64,000 bases of DNA from JAJDZL01 sp965221175 (lineage in GTDB: Bacteria; Pseudomonadota; Gammaproteobacteria; Arenicellales; JAJDZL01), in contig OZ244867.1 of assembly GCA_965221175.1 (NCBI GenBank), forward strand, positions 310,001 to 374,000, in the 5' to 3' direction. Of the stretch, positions 43,747 to 53,217 are shown piece by piece. Within the stretch, counting starts at the first letter, position 1. Each line of letters starts with the position of its first letter. Made by a program: the position numbers and the translations under genes. The notes under the pieces were generated by a model. The model did not search any database and was not told where the DNA came from. It saw nothing but the letters and a program-made list of their open reading frames with translations.

Positions 43747-44826
43747 CTAGAAGAATCGACCTTTCACAATATCGTGTGTGAACTCGAACAAAGAATCTAG
43801 AGCCGGACCCAACTCCGCAATTCTAGGGTCGGTGGTTGTTCCTCTACAGAAGCGAGCGTAGATTTGCATGAAGATGATGCAGTGCTTGAATGCAGTCAGA
43901 ACGCGATAGTAGTGAATATCGGAAAGATCTCGCCCACTTACTTGTGCATAGTAATCTGCAATTTGGCGACGATTCATCCAACCGGGAGTTGTTGAAGTCG
44001 GCATTTGTCCCACTTTATTCAGAGCCGGGGGATCTCCAGGTTCAACCCAATAGCTGAGCAAAGTCGCGAAATCGAACAATGGATCACCTCTCGTGCACAT
44101 GTCCCAGTCTAGTAGCGCAATTGGTGTGATGTAGTCTTTCGAATCTAGTACGATGTTATTCAACTTGAAATCATTGTGCAGGAGTGTGTGTCCTGCATCC
44201 GGCACAGGCTGATCGGTCAGCCATTTTATGATGATTTCGACAGAGGCTGGTGATTTACGATTGCGGTAGACATCTTCAGCAGCCACATAGTATCTTTTTA
44301 CCCAGCCTTTTACAGTTCTCTCCAAAAAACCTTCGGGCGATCCAAGATCGTTGAGCCCGACGCGGGCAGGGTCAACAGATTGGAATTCCACCAGAACCTC
44401 AATAATCATTTTTGAGAGACTTGTAGTCATATCGTGCAGATGCTCCGGGAGTTCCATGTGGATGACTGCTCCGGGTCGATATTGCATGATTAGGAATGGA
44501 GCGCCAAGTACTTCAGTGTCTTCGCATAACAGGATGCCTTTTGGTGCCAGAGGAAACTGTTTCCACAATCGTGAGGTAACCCGAAACTCACGTGCCATGT
44601 CGTTTGCTCCCGGTGGAAGTGGACCAAGCGGCGGTCTACGCAACACATGCCGTTCTCCGTCAAGCATGATCATAAAATTCAGATTCCCGAAACCGCCTAT
44701 GAACTGTTGAGGCGGAGGATTGGCACAGAAATCAAATCCCTGTCTGGCAAGATAGCTTTCCAGGTTCTTCCAATTCTGCGGTTGTTGGTGTTGTGGAGGG
44801 AAAAATCTGTCTGTTGTGAGTTTCAA
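43747..44826 (-). CDS. APH-family phosphotransferase
   Basis: Kinase-like protein of 359 residues of the aminoglycoside/choline kinase superfamily, close to the ACAD10/11-type group. The Brenner motif is LLHNDFKLNNIVLD and the metal-binding block is LLDWDMCTRGDPLFDFATL. In other genomes such proteins phosphorylate hydroxyacyl-CoA or small alcohols. It is divergent from the DMFase-like gene, with about 80 bases between, and convergent with dddP. The substrate is unknown, and antibiotic resistance is unlikely from the sequence type. Confidence 0.8.
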   Translation of the reverse strand: MKLTTDRFFPPQHQQPQNWKNLESYLARQGFDFCANPPPQQFIGGFGNLNFMIMLDGERHVLRRPPLGPLPPGANDMAREFRVTSRLWKQFPLAPKGILLCEDTEVLGAPFLIMQYRPGAVIHMELPEHLHDMTTSLSKMIIEVLVEFQSVDPARVGLNDLGSPEGFLERTVKGWVKRYYVAAEDVYRNRKSPASVEIIIKWLTDQPVPDAGHTLLHNDFKLNNIVLDSKDYITPIALLDWDMCTRGDPLFDFATLLSYWVEPGDPPALNKVGQMPTSTTPGWMNRRQIADYYAQVSGRDLSDIHYYRVLTAFKHCIIFMQIYARFCRGTTTDPRIAELGPALDSLFEFTHDIVKGRFF

Positions 44827-44903
44827 TCAAATATTACCTGGCCGTGTCTGAAAGGACTATTAAAATACAAAACTTACTTTGAGTTTATCAAACAGGACTA
44901 ATA

Positions 44904-47108
44904 GTGCCGATTCCGATTGCTGGATATGCCGACCGATGGTCAGTCGGTCAGAATGAAAATATTGAGTTCAAGGTTAGCAGTCAATTTAGCAAACCTTACT
45001 CAGTGAGGCTGGTTCGAATCGTATGCGCAGATCCCAATCCAGACGGTCCAAGCATCATTGAAGAAGACATGTCTTCCGTATTTTCGGGAGAATTTTCATC
45101 AAGAAAGCAAGATGTTCAATTGGGTTCCTACGGGATCGTTTTAGTCAATCGACGTCTATCTCATCCGGGCGGATATACCATAGCAGTTACAATCTGGCCG
45201 ACCTTGGTTGATGCAGGTGTTCAGGGAATCTTGTGTCTACAGGATGAGAGCGGGAATCGGCTGATTGAATTGAGAATCAATTCCGTTGGGCAGGTCGCTG
45301 CCGTGATTGAAGAAAGTTCTGGTTCTTCGCATGAATATGCAACTGGTTTGACGTTGCGCGAAAGAGCGTGGTATACGATTTGCCTCTGTGTTGATCGAAA
45401 CCAGAATCGGCTGGGCTTGATTCAAACTCTAAAGGAAGATGACTTCGCCGACAACGATTCTGGTGAGGTTTGGCATGATTGCACTAATTTGCCGTCGCTG
45501 CAAGATGTGGACGAATTGTTGATCGCATCGTCTGGCGGAAATCCTCTTGGTGGTTTTTTCAATGGCAAGATTGAACAGCCGAGCATATTAGCCCGTACCA
45601 ATGATGTGGAAAAATCGTCTCAGAGATTACCGCACGGAGCGGGAGACTCATTGTTGGCGCTATGGGATTTTTCAAGAGACATCAGCACACAGGAAATAAG
45701 GGAAATCGGCCCACTGCATCTGGATGGGAGTTTGGTGAATTGCCCTGCACGAGCAATGCGAGGCTCAAACTGGACAGGGAAGGAGATGTGCTGGCGGCAT
45801 ACACCTGAAGAATATGGTGCAATACATTTTCACGACGACGACATTTATGACTGTCGATGGAAGACCGATTTCAGTTTCAGGGTGCCAGGGAATTTTCGTA
45901 GCGGCATGTATTCGATGCGAATCGAATGTGAGGATGCGTACGAAGATATTCCATTTTATGTACGGCCTCAGACCAACAAACCTCAAGCAAAAATTTGCGT
46001 GTTGGTGTCTACGTTCACCTATACGGTTTATACGAATCAGGCGCGTTCTCTTCCAAAGGTGGAATATGCAAAACTTGTGCAGGAAAGGGGAACAAGGCCC
46101 TGGAATCCGGATCAGGTTCAGGATTATGGCCTTTCGACTTATAACAATCACCGTGACGGCAGCGGGATCTGTTACTCGTCCAGATTACGCCCTTCGTTGA
46201 CTATGCGTCCCAAATACATCACGATATGTCGGCCTTATGCCGAATCGGGAATGAGACATCTGCCGGCAGATACACACCTGTTCGCCTGGTTGGAAAATCA
46301 GGGGCAGGAATTTGACATGATAACTGATGAAGATCTACACGAAGAGGGGGTTGAACTTCTTCGCCCGTACAAGGTTGTCATGACACCTAGTCATCCTGAA
46401 TATCACACCACAAATACATTGAATGCAGTCTATGAATACACTAGATCAGGTGGACGACTCATGTACCTCGGCGGGAATGGATTCTACTGGAAGGTTGCTG
46501 TGAACGAGAATTTGCCTGGCATGGTGGAGATTCGTCGTGCTGAGGGCGGAATTCGAACTTGGGCAGCAGAACCCGGAGAGTACTACAATTCGCTCGACGG
46601 TGAATACGGTGGGATGTGGCTGCGAAACGGTCGACCTCCGCAAAGATTGGCAGGTGTCGGATTTACTGCACAAGGTGATTTTCAAGGCACTTACTATCGT
46701 CGCAACAGTGGCCTTGACGCAAAATATGAGTGGGTATTTGAAGGTATTGGCGATGAAATTCTAGGAGATTTCGGACTGAGTGGCGGTGGAGCAGCTGGAT
46801 TTGAACTAGATAGAGCGGATTTTTCTCTTGGTACACCACGCAATACCGCGGTGCTCGCTAGTTCGGAAAATTATCCAGAGCACTTCGTTTTGGTGCCGGA
46901 GGAAAATCTAAGTCATATTGCGACCCGAAGCGGAAAACCAGTATCCGAATTGATTCGGTCGGATATTGTCATATTTGAGACTACGAAAGGAGGGTGTGTC
47001 TTTTCCGTCGGTTCGATCACTTATTGCGGAAGTCTGCCGTGGAATAACTTTGACAACAACATTTCCAGAATGACTGCCAACGTTCTCAACCGGTTCTTGG
47101 AAGTATAA
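44904..47108 (+). CDS. N,N-Dimethylformamidase large-subunit-like protein
   Basis: Protein of 734 residues resembling the large subunit of bacterial dimethylformamidase, which hydrolyses N,N-dimethylformamide to dimethylamine and formate using an iron held by two tyrosines and a glutamate. Features: an N-terminal Ig-like or carbohydrate-binding-like region (about 10-110), a concanavalin-like domain (about 110-250), and the catalytic part with ICVLVSTFTYTVYTNQ, LGGNGFYW and KYEWVFEGIGDEILGDFG. Tyr and Glu residues are available at the right places, but I cannot map the exact ligands. GTG start with weak site CAGGA. The small subunit of about 130 residues known from Paracoccus is absent. Members of this broad family may act on other amides. 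Confidence 0.75.
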   Translation: MPIPIAGYADRWSVGQNENIEFKVSSQFSKPYSVRLVRIVCADPNPDGPSIIEEDMSSVFSGEFSSRKQDVQLGSYGIVLVNRRLSHPGGYTIAVTIWPTLVDAGVQGILCLQDESGNRLIELRINSVGQVAAVIEESSGSSHEYATGLTLRERAWYTICLCVDRNQNRLGLIQTLKEDDFADNDSGEVWHDCTNLPSLQDVDELLIASSGGNPLGGFFNGKIEQPSILARTNDVEKSSQRLPHGAGDSLLALWDFSRDISTQEIREIGPLHLDGSLVNCPARAMRGSNWTGKEMCWRHTPEEYGAIHFHDDDIYDCRWKTDFSFRVPGNFRSGMYSMRIECEDAYEDIPFYVRPQTNKPQAKICVLVSTFTYTVYTNQARSLPKVEYAKLVQERGTRPWNPDQVQDYGLSTYNNHRDGSGICYSSRLRPSLTMRPKYITICRPYAESGMRHLPADTHLFAWLENQGQEFDMITDEDLHEEGVELLRPYKVVMTPSHPEYHTTNTLNAVYEYTRSGGRLMYLGGNGFYWKVAVNENLPGMVEIRRAEGGIRTWAAEPGEYYNSLDGEYGGMWLRNGRPPQRLAGVGFTAQGDFQGTYYRRNSGLDAKYEWVFEGIGDEILGDFGLSGGGAAGFELDRADFSLGTPRNTAVLASSENYPEHFVLVPEENLSHIATRSGKPVSELIRSDIVIFETTKGGCVFSVGSITYCGSLPWNNFDNNISRMTANVLNRFLEV

Positions 47109-47225
47109 TCAGGTAATAATCAGCCATAGTTTCATTCTTTGCTGCCAAGTTTTCATAATGAAGATTGATGAATATGCATATAACTTATAAAAGCCTTTTA
47201 AATTAAATAGATAGAGAAGCTTAAC

Positions 47226-47846
47226 ATGGATCCCAACAACCCCAGAAATCTTGGAAAAGTCGAATGGTCAGGTGAAAATCCTGGCATCTACCTTAAAGAA
47301 GATCCTGATGGCGACTGGAGCTCGCTCGGAATTTTCTTTCGAGTAACACTGTCACCGTACGGAGCAGGAAACACGATGATCGTGTTGGAAAAGCCGAATG
47401 AAGGGTTGGGATTACCGGAGGCAAACAACATCTGTCTGACGGACAACAGGGAATTGACAGATTACCTGATACGCGATTTCATGTCGAAATTTGCTTCTTT
47501 CAAGGGGAAAAAAGGATTGGAGTCTATGACTTACCGAGAGATAGACGAAGTGACCAGCAAGGGTGATCTGCGAGAGTATCGCACTGAATCGATAATTTCC
47601 AAGGATTTAGAAGTGGCGATGACGTGGAGTGAACTTGGGGAACCGTTCGCAGCGGAGGTGGCAGTCGAAGTGTCAGCGACAGGGGAGCACGAAATGTACA
47701 GTGTGTTTCTTGAAGCGAAGCGCGCCAGTATTGCAGTCAACGGGCATTACTTTCCGGGAACTGTTACATCTAGGAATTTTCTTGGACGTGAAACGAGCAC
47801 TGCATTCATGGCTATTTCGGAAACTTGGATCAGCCCCGGCGGATAG
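47226..47846 (+). CDS. Unknown protein, 206 residues, next to the DMFase-like gene
   Basis: Not recognised. No signal peptide or membrane helix. Sequence is beta-rich, with a moderately acidic N-terminal half and a terminal segment with many aromatic residues (FPGTVTSRNFLGRETSTAF). It follows the DMFase-like gene in the same direction after about 115 bases and could be its partner or a co-regulated enzyme. It has no visible similarity to the DMFase small subunit. The frame is long and coding-like. Confidence 0.65.
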   Translation: MDPNNPRNLGKVEWSGENPGIYLKEDPDGDWSSLGIFFRVTLSPYGAGNTMIVLEKPNEGLGLPEANNICLTDNRELTDYLIRDFMSKFASFKGKKGLESMTYREIDEVTSKGDLREYRTESIISKDLEVAMTWSELGEPFAAEVAVEVSATGEHEMYSVFLEAKRASIAVNGHYFPGTVTSRNFLGRETSTAFMAISETWISPGG

Positions 47847-47873
47847 GCTTTTTACTTCTACCCCTCCTGCTAG

Positions 47874-48926
47874 TTAATCGGCGCTGATATCAGGGTGGTC
47901 GATCACCTTACCGACCGTAGCTAGAAGTTCGCCTTGTTCAACCAATCCTCGGTGACATCGTACGAAAGCGGCTCCAGCCACGGGAAATTGGATTCTGATA
48001 GGTGCTTTTTCGATGTGGTCGATATTGTGAACAAAACCTACGATGTCTCCTGTGGAAACAACATCACCTGGACTGAACCTGGGTTCGAATAATCCCCGAT
48101 GAGTGGTGTAAATATGTTGAGCAGCATCGTCAATTGTCAATATTGTAGGTGGCTCTTGTCTGGGTTCTGGTTCGCCTGACAACACATTCAGGAATTTTAG
48201 ACAGTTGGCAATGCCTCTCTCCCCAATCTTCAGTGTTTCTGGCGACACTTGTCCGCCCCCACCTAGTTCAGCAGCGATATTCGGTAGACAGTTTCGAACA
48301 GCTGCGTAATTGACGCTCCGGTTGTCATTGAGACTACCCATCAGCCAGATATATGGACTGCCGAAAATCTCCGCGAGATTGAAATTCAACTCTGACAGCG
48401 CTGCATCTTCATATTGGAGAGCCATCGCACAAGGTGAAAACCAAGCGGCTTTGCCACCGGAATGAAGATCGATAACTGCGTCGCAGACCGGCATTACGGC
48501 TTTTTCTACAAAATTGGCAATCATCGCAGTCGGTGTGCCATCCGGGTCGCCTGGAAATGCCCGATTGAGATTGCCGCCATCCACCGGAGATACTCTGGAG
48601 GCTGCATGAACTGCCGGAGCATTCAACGCAGGAAGAACGATAATACGTCCGCTAATTTCCGCTGCTTCCACTTCGTGCAGCAATTTCAATAACGCTACCG
48701 GCCCCTCGAATTCATCTCCGTGAACACCACCAATCAGAAGAACAGTCGGCCCGCTGCCATTGATAACAACTCCGGCAGGAATAGGAATGTAGCCAAGAGC
48801 TGTTCGGTTGTCCGAGTACTTGAGACGCAGATGACCAAACTGCTTGCCTGGCGTTGTGAAATCAAGATTCGTTGAAATGCGGGTTTGATTCCACAATGGT
48901 GGCGCAAAATCCATCTCTACATACAA
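47874..48926 (-). CDS. DoeB-like deacylase (succinylglutamate desuccinylase/aspartoacylase family)
   Basis: Zinc hydrolase of 350 residues that removes an acyl group from an amino acid or diamine. The metal motif GGVHGDEFEG gives His and Glu, DLHSGG the second His, and AAELGGGG the likely catalytic Glu. A C-terminal beta domain (about 260-345) is typical. The closest match from memory is DoeB, which deacetylates N-acetyl-diaminobutyrate in ectoine breakdown, but the partner ectoine genes are not all here. Last gene of a four-gene operon; its start overlaps the amidase stop by about ten bases. Confidence 0.8.
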   Translation of the reverse strand: MYVEMDFAPPLWNQTRISTNLDFTTPGKQFGHLRLKYSDNRTALGYIPIPAGVVINGSGPTVLLIGGVHGDEFEGPVALLKLLHEVEAAEISGRIIVLPALNAPAVHAASRVSPVDGGNLNRAFPGDPDGTPTAMIANFVEKAVMPVCDAVIDLHSGGKAAWFSPCAMALQYEDAALSELNFNLAEIFGSPYIWLMGSLNDNRSVNYAAVRNCLPNIAAELGGGGQVSPETLKIGERGIANCLKFLNVLSGEPEPRQEPPTILTIDDAAQHIYTTHRGLFEPRFSPGDVVSTGDIVGFVHNIDHIEKAPIRIQFPVAGAAFVRCHRGLVEQGELLATVGKVIDHPDISAD

Positions 48927-50191
48927 TCATTTATCGAGGTTGCATTCGCGATCAAGGTGTCATCCTGGTTATAGGCACCAATTAACTGAATTCCAAGTGG
49001 CAAATTATTGGGCCCAAATCCCGCTGGCAATGTAATGGTTGGGACTTTCAGCAAAGTCCACATTCGGCTGAATATCGGATCTCCGGTACTCTCTAACCCT
49101 TCAGGCGCTTCGCCGGGAGCGCTTGGTGCCAACAAAACGTCAAAGTCTTGGAATATTTGCTGCAGATTGCTCTGCCAAAATTCTCCCTGTCTTTTAGCTT
49201 CTTGGTAGTCTTCGAATGTGGTCTGCAGTCCAAGCTCAATTAGTTCGATAATTTGACTACTGAGCGAATCTCTGTCTAGGAGAAAATCAGATATAAGCGA
49301 CGAGTGAGCAACCTCATATTGCATTACGATTGCGTGAGCTTGAGCAAGTAAATCATCCGGTGGCCCAACTTCGATCTCCGAAACCTGTAGCGACTGGTTT
49401 GCAAGATTGTCAGTAATCTTGTCGATCAAATCTTTTTGACACTGATCAGCCTGATGCCAATGAGGGGTTCGTACGAGCCCAATGCGTAGAGTATTTGCCG
49501 AGGGTATCGTGTTCGGGCGAGCACCGAGAAAGCTGTGGCGAATCAATGCAAGGTCACGTACTTCCCGTACGAAAAATCCAAGCGAATCCAAGCTAAGAGC
49601 AAGTTCGCAGACACCGTTTAGGCTGAATGCCCCATGGCTGGCCTTGTAACCCACAACACCACAATAAGCCGCAGGTCGAGTCACCGAACCTGCTGTCTGT
49701 GTACCTAATGCCACTGGAAGCATGTAGTCCGCAACGGCGGCAGCGGACCCCATAGACGAACCGCCGGGTGTGTGTGTCAGTGCATGTGGGTTGCGTGTTT
49801 TTCCGGGTTTGAAGTATGCAAATTCTGTAGTTTCTGTCTTGCCGGGAATGATTGCACCAGCACAAATGCAACTCGCCACGCAGGCAGCATCACGAAAGGG
49901 ATAATATCCTTCATAAAGAGGGCTTCCCCTGGTTGTAGGCATATCTGCCGTATCCATAATATCCTTGATGCCCACAGGGATACCAAAAAGAGCATTGTCA
50001 GGAGTTTCAGTGTCTAAAATTTGCGCACTTTCCATAGAATTTTCAGAGTTTAGAGTCGTGAAGGCAAGTACTTCCGGGTCTCTTAAACTGATTCTCTCAA
50101 GACAGGCTTCAAGCAGTTGACTTGGTTTTAGCTCGCCGCTGTCAATCAAATAAAACAGTAGTGATAGCGACATTTCATTGAAATTTGACAT
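48917..50191 (-). CDS. Amidase, amidase signature family (second)
   Basis: Amidase of 424 residues. Triad: Lys in PVGIKDIMDTADMPT, serines in TPGGSSMGSAAAVAD and GTQTAGSVTRPAAY. Shorter than the first amidase at 28705 and with TAGS instead of LGGS, so it belongs to a different subgroup. It sits between a DUF1116 gene and a DoeB-like deacylase, which points to stepwise opening of an amide- or ureide-containing compound. Substrate unknown. Confidence 0.88.
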   Translation of the reverse strand: MSNFNEMSLSLLFYLIDSGELKPSQLLEACLERISLRDPEVLAFTTLNSENSMESAQILDTETPDNALFGIPVGIKDIMDTADMPTTRGSPLYEGYYPFRDAACVASCICAGAIIPGKTETTEFAYFKPGKTRNPHALTHTPGGSSMGSAAAVADYMLPVALGTQTAGSVTRPAAYCGVVGYKASHGAFSLNGVCELALSLDSLGFFVREVRDLALIRHSFLGARPNTIPSANTLRIGLVRTPHWHQADQCQKDLIDKITDNLANQSLQVSEIEVGPPDDLLAQAHAIVMQYEVAHSSLISDFLLDRDSLSSQIIELIELGLQTTFEDYQEAKRQGEFWQSNLQQIFQDFDVLLAPSAPGEAPEGLESTGDPIFSRMWTLLKVPTITLPAGFGPNNLPLGIQLIGAYNQDDTLIANATSINDCM

Positions 50192-50196
50192 ATCGA

Positions 50197-51402
50197 TTAC
50201 TCGCGTAGATTGTCGAGTGCTCTAGAGAATAGTGTGAGGGGGTAGCGGTAAATACCACCTCCAATTCGTCCAGCGACTCCTGTGTTATCAATTATGCCAA
50301 GGCTAACGATTGGTGTAGATTTCTGATCCATAGCCACACGGGCACACAATCCTGTTCGGAAATTTAGTGCCCCGAATTCGTCATGGATGCGAGGAAGCAG
50401 CAATTCAGGCAGTCTGCCAGCATCATTCGGCAGAAAATTTTTAAATGTCTGTTGCTGAACGGGTGAGTATGACACGGCCATAGCACCAAATCCGGCTACA
50501 TCGACGATTGCGCTATCACCGATCGCCCCCAGAGCACGATTGTTCGGGAATTCTCCCAAGTCACCAACAGGTGCCTGCGCATCTGTTGTAATCCATTTAT
50601 CTGGTCGGCCACTAAGCTGAATACCAACCGTAGAACCATTGCCGCCGGCTGCTGTGATCAAACTGCATTCAGGTATTCCAGCTGCACTTTGCAACATACA
50701 CTTGCATACTGCCATCCAAAGATTAAGAAAAAAACTCGGGCTGTCTTGTAGGAATTTCAGCGCCCAGGGTGTGCTTTCTTGGAGCATCGGTTGCAGCAGG
50801 TCAACCAGGTTCGCGGTGGCGGCCATGGTGCGACCATGGCAATCATCACCATCGGCAAGTGCGCCCGAAGCAATGGAAATCAAATCCAAGTTTTGGAACT
50901 CACACTCATTCAGTGCTTCAATAAATTCACCGTTCAACCATTTCAAGTGAGATACGACAGAGGAGCTGTACATTCCAAGGCGCATTGCCGCTCCACTTCC
51001 GCCGTTGATCGGAGAGAATGCACGATTGCTTGGATTTTTTTGGTCAACAATCTCGTGAAGCCACATGGATGCAGAAACCACTCCCGCGAGTGGTACTACA
51101 GTCGAATAATTCTGCGCTGCTTCCAGTAAGACTGTTCCGTCAAGAATCATCCGCTTGGCTTCATTGAAATTCTGAGCTAGGTTTTCATAAACCAAGGCCG
51201 CACAAGCAGAATTCAGTATGGGAACAGTAATCTGGTCAGTAGAATCAAACGAAGGTCCGGCGTGCAGTATGACATTCTGATTCAGGTTGAGGGCTTCAGC
51301 AGCGACCCGATTCGAACTCCAGCGCGGTCGAACGCCCAATATCTTTTCCAGCGCTTCCTGATCACTCGCATGCAAATCAAAACGATTGTTCAGTTCCGTC
51401 AT
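50197..51402 (-). CDS. DUF1116 family protein (AllG/YlbE-like)
   Basis: Protein of 401 residues of the DUF1116 family. In E. coli members such as YlbE (AllG) belong to the oxamate carbamoyltransferase complex of allantoin breakdown, acting with FdrA (AllF). Visible features: MLHE-type helical N-terminus, AFSPINGGSGAAMRLGMY, the LISIASGALADGDDCHGRTMAA segment (within the family core) and SLGIIDNTGVAGRIGGGIY at the end. No FdrA or AllH homologue is in the window, so it acts alone or with the neighbours. Six bases separate it from the amidase and one from the aldehyde dehydrogenase. Confidence 0.75.
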   Translation of the reverse strand: MTELNNRFDLHASDQEALEKILGVRPRWSSNRVAAEALNLNQNVILHAGPSFDSTDQITVPILNSACAALVYENLAQNFNEAKRMILDGTVLLEAAQNYSTVVPLAGVVSASMWLHEIVDQKNPSNRAFSPINGGSGAAMRLGMYSSSVVSHLKWLNGEFIEALNECEFQNLDLISIASGALADGDDCHGRTMAATANLVDLLQPMLQESTPWALKFLQDSPSFFLNLWMAVCKCMLQSAAGIPECSLITAAGGNGSTVGIQLSGRPDKWITTDAQAPVGDLGEFPNNRALGAIGDSAIVDVAGFGAMAVSYSPVQQQTFKNFLPNDAGRLPELLLPRIHDEFGALNFRTGLCARVAMDQKSTPIVSLGIIDNTGVAGRIGGGIYRYPLTLFSRALDNLRE

Positions 51403-51403
51403 G

Positions 51404-52867
51404 CTAGTTGCTAAACGGGTTCGGATACTGACTATCTGAAGTTCTAAGCCATATTGCTTTTGCGGTGGTGTAGTCTAGCACTGCCTCAATTCCACCTTCT
51501 CTCCCGTGACCAGACAAACCGAATCCTCCAAATGGTGCCATTGGCGATACTCCTCGATAGGTGTTTACCCAGACAACTCCCGCATTCAGTTTTCTCATCA
51601 TTCTATGTGCACGTGTAAGGTTGTTGGTGAACACTCCCGCGGCCAATCCGTAACGTGTATCGTTTGCCATCTCTACAGCTTCTTCTTCTGCATCAAAAGA
51701 CTGAACTGAAAGCACCGGACCAAACAATTCAGTTTTTATGGATGGTGCGTCAGAACTGCTGGAGCAGTCAAGAATCGTCGGCTCATAAAACTGCCCGGGT
51801 CGATCCAACTGTTTCCCTCCTGAAATCAGCGTTGCACCGGATTCAATGGATTCCGAGACAATCCTATTGATGTTGTTGAGTTGGCGCATCGTACAGAGCG
51901 GTCCCATTTGCGTATTGGAGTTCATTGGGTCGCCGATAACAATACGTTTGGCTAATGTTGATAATTGATCAATGAATTGATCTTTGATTCTTTCAGAAAT
52001 AATGAGCCTTGAACCGGCAACGCAGCTCTGACCTGAAGTCATAAAGATGGCAGCCAGTTGAGCATTCACTGCACTTTCGATGTCGGCATCGTCAAACACC
52101 ACGAACGGCGACTTGCCGCCGAGCTCCAATGATGTGCTGGCAAGACTGACGGCAGAGTTTCGAACGATATGCCGAGCAGTTTCCGGGCCTCCGGTAAATG
52201 CAATATGCGCAATTCTGGGATCGGAGGAAAGAGTCTTGCCGCAGTTTTCACCAAAGCCGCAGATTATGTTGATCACTCCAGGTGGAAATTCGGCCTCATT
52301 AACCAGCTTGGCAAATTCGAGCATTGGTGCAGGAGCATCTTCCGAGGCCTTTATTACGATTGTGCATCCTGCGGCAATAGCTGGGCCAATTTTTACCGCG
52401 GAAAGAAACAGAGGACTGTTCCATGGAACGATTGCAGCAACGACTCCTTTCGGTTCTCGTTGTAGCCAGACTTCTGTATCCGGATGATCTATGGGAAGGT
52501 GCGACCCTTCAAGCTTATCGGCCAACCCGCCATAGTATCGGTAGAATTCGGCTATATAAGCCGTCTGAATCGTAGTTTCCCGAATTGGCTTTCCAGAATC
52601 GAGGGTATCCAGTTGCGCAAAATGATGTGATTTCTTTTCGAGGAGGTCGGCTAAGCGATGGAGGAGTTTTCCACGTTTTGTAGCACTGAGAGATGTCCAG
52701 TCGTTTCGCTGCAGTGCACTTTCAGCCGCGGATATGGCATCTTGAGTTTCTGTGACATTCGCCGCAGGCATTCTAGCCCACGCCTCGCCTGTTGCTGGGT
52801 TAACGCTTTCGAATGAGCCGCTTGCATTCACAAACTGGCCGCAGATGTAGTTTTTAAATACTTTCAT
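51404..52867 (-). CDS. NAD(P)-dependent aldehyde dehydrogenase
   Basis: Aldehyde dehydrogenase of 487 residues, first gene of the operon. The catalytic Glu is in LELGGKSPFVVFDDADIE and the catalytic Cys in TSGQSCVAGSRL; the NAD-binding block PWNSPLFLSAVKIGPAIAAG is intact. Substrate class is open; the sequence resembles betaine- and short-chain semialdehyde dehydrogenases. A degraded second copy of its 5' end, with the region before the start, lies about 840 bases upstream, beyond a HEPN-MNT module. Confidence 0.9.
   Translation of the reverse strand: MKVFKNYICGQFVNASGSFESVNPATGEAWARMPAANVTETQDAISAAESALQRNDWTSLSATKRGKLLHRLADLLEKKSHHFAQLDTLDSGKPIRETTIQTAYIAEFYRYYGGLADKLEGSHLPIDHPDTEVWLQREPKGVVAAIVPWNSPLFLSAVKIGPAIAAGCTIVIKASEDAPAPMLEFAKLVNEAEFPPGVINIICGFGENCGKTLSSDPRIAHIAFTGGPETARHIVRNSAVSLASTSLELGGKSPFVVFDDADIESAVNAQLAAIFMTSGQSCVAGSRLIISERIKDQFIDQLSTLAKRIVIGDPMNSNTQMGPLCTMRQLNNINRIVSESIESGATLISGGKQLDRPGQFYEPTILDCSSSSDAPSIKTELFGPVLSVQSFDAEEEAVEMANDTRYGLAAGVFTNNLTRAHRMMRKLNAGVVWVNTYRGVSPMAPFGGFGLSGHGREGGIEAVLDYTTAKAIWLRTSDSQYPNPFSN
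52679..52735. repeat. Repeat part A1, inside the aldehyde dehydrogenase 5' end
   Basis: This stretch of the aldehyde dehydrogenase coding sequence is matched by the first half of the block at 53688-53744 with about eight differences. It is the original copy of a duplicated segment; see the entry at 53688. Confidence 0.7.
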
Positions 52868-52903
52868 TGTATTGTGCGTTCAAAAAGTAGTTCTCGTTAC
52901 TCA
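52837..52903. repeat. Repeat part A2, aldehyde dehydrogenase start and upstream
   Basis: The 67 bases covering the aldehyde dehydrogenase start codon and the sequence up to the MNT stop codon match 53733-53799 in 60 of 67 positions without gaps. Identity ends sharply at CTCA (52903), the edge of the inserted module. Confidence 0.85.
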
Positions 52904-53217
52904 TGTAGAGGAATTCTCCTTCGATACCACTCAATTCCATATTTTTTGACTTGCTCGCGAAATTCATTGTTCTTGAGAGATTCTTCTAGAATCAACTCAA
53001 CACGCTGGGGAATCGTTGTCTCGTCAATTTCCCACGAAAGAAGAGCTCGATCCGAAGAGGTGAGGTGTTCGCCGTAGAGTATGAGGTCAACATCAGACTC
53101 GGGAGAAAATGTCTCCATGGCTCTTGACCCAAATAGCACAACTCGCTCAACCCGTTCATTAGAGGCAAGTATGCTAAAGATCGTTTTACGATGTTTATCT
53201 TTAAGTCCATCATTCAT
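52897..53217 (-). CDS. MNT nucleotidyltransferase antitoxin (HI0073-like)
   Basis: Minimal nucleotidyltransferase of 106 residues. The motif GSRAMETFSPESDVDLILYG matches GSRA-x(5-7)-SDxDL, so the active site is intact. In HEPN-MNT modules this protein adenylylates a tyrosine of the HEPN partner and neutralises it. It overlaps the HEPN gene by four bases (ATGA). Its last codon and stop lie inside the direct repeat shared with 53688-53799, so the 3' end was fixed at the time of insertion or duplication. Confidence 0.85.
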   Translation of the reverse strand: MNDGLKDKHRKTIFSILASNERVERVVLFGSRAMETFSPESDVDLILYGEHLTSSDRALLSWEIDETTIPQRVELILEESLKNNEFREQVKKYGIEWYRRRIPLHE

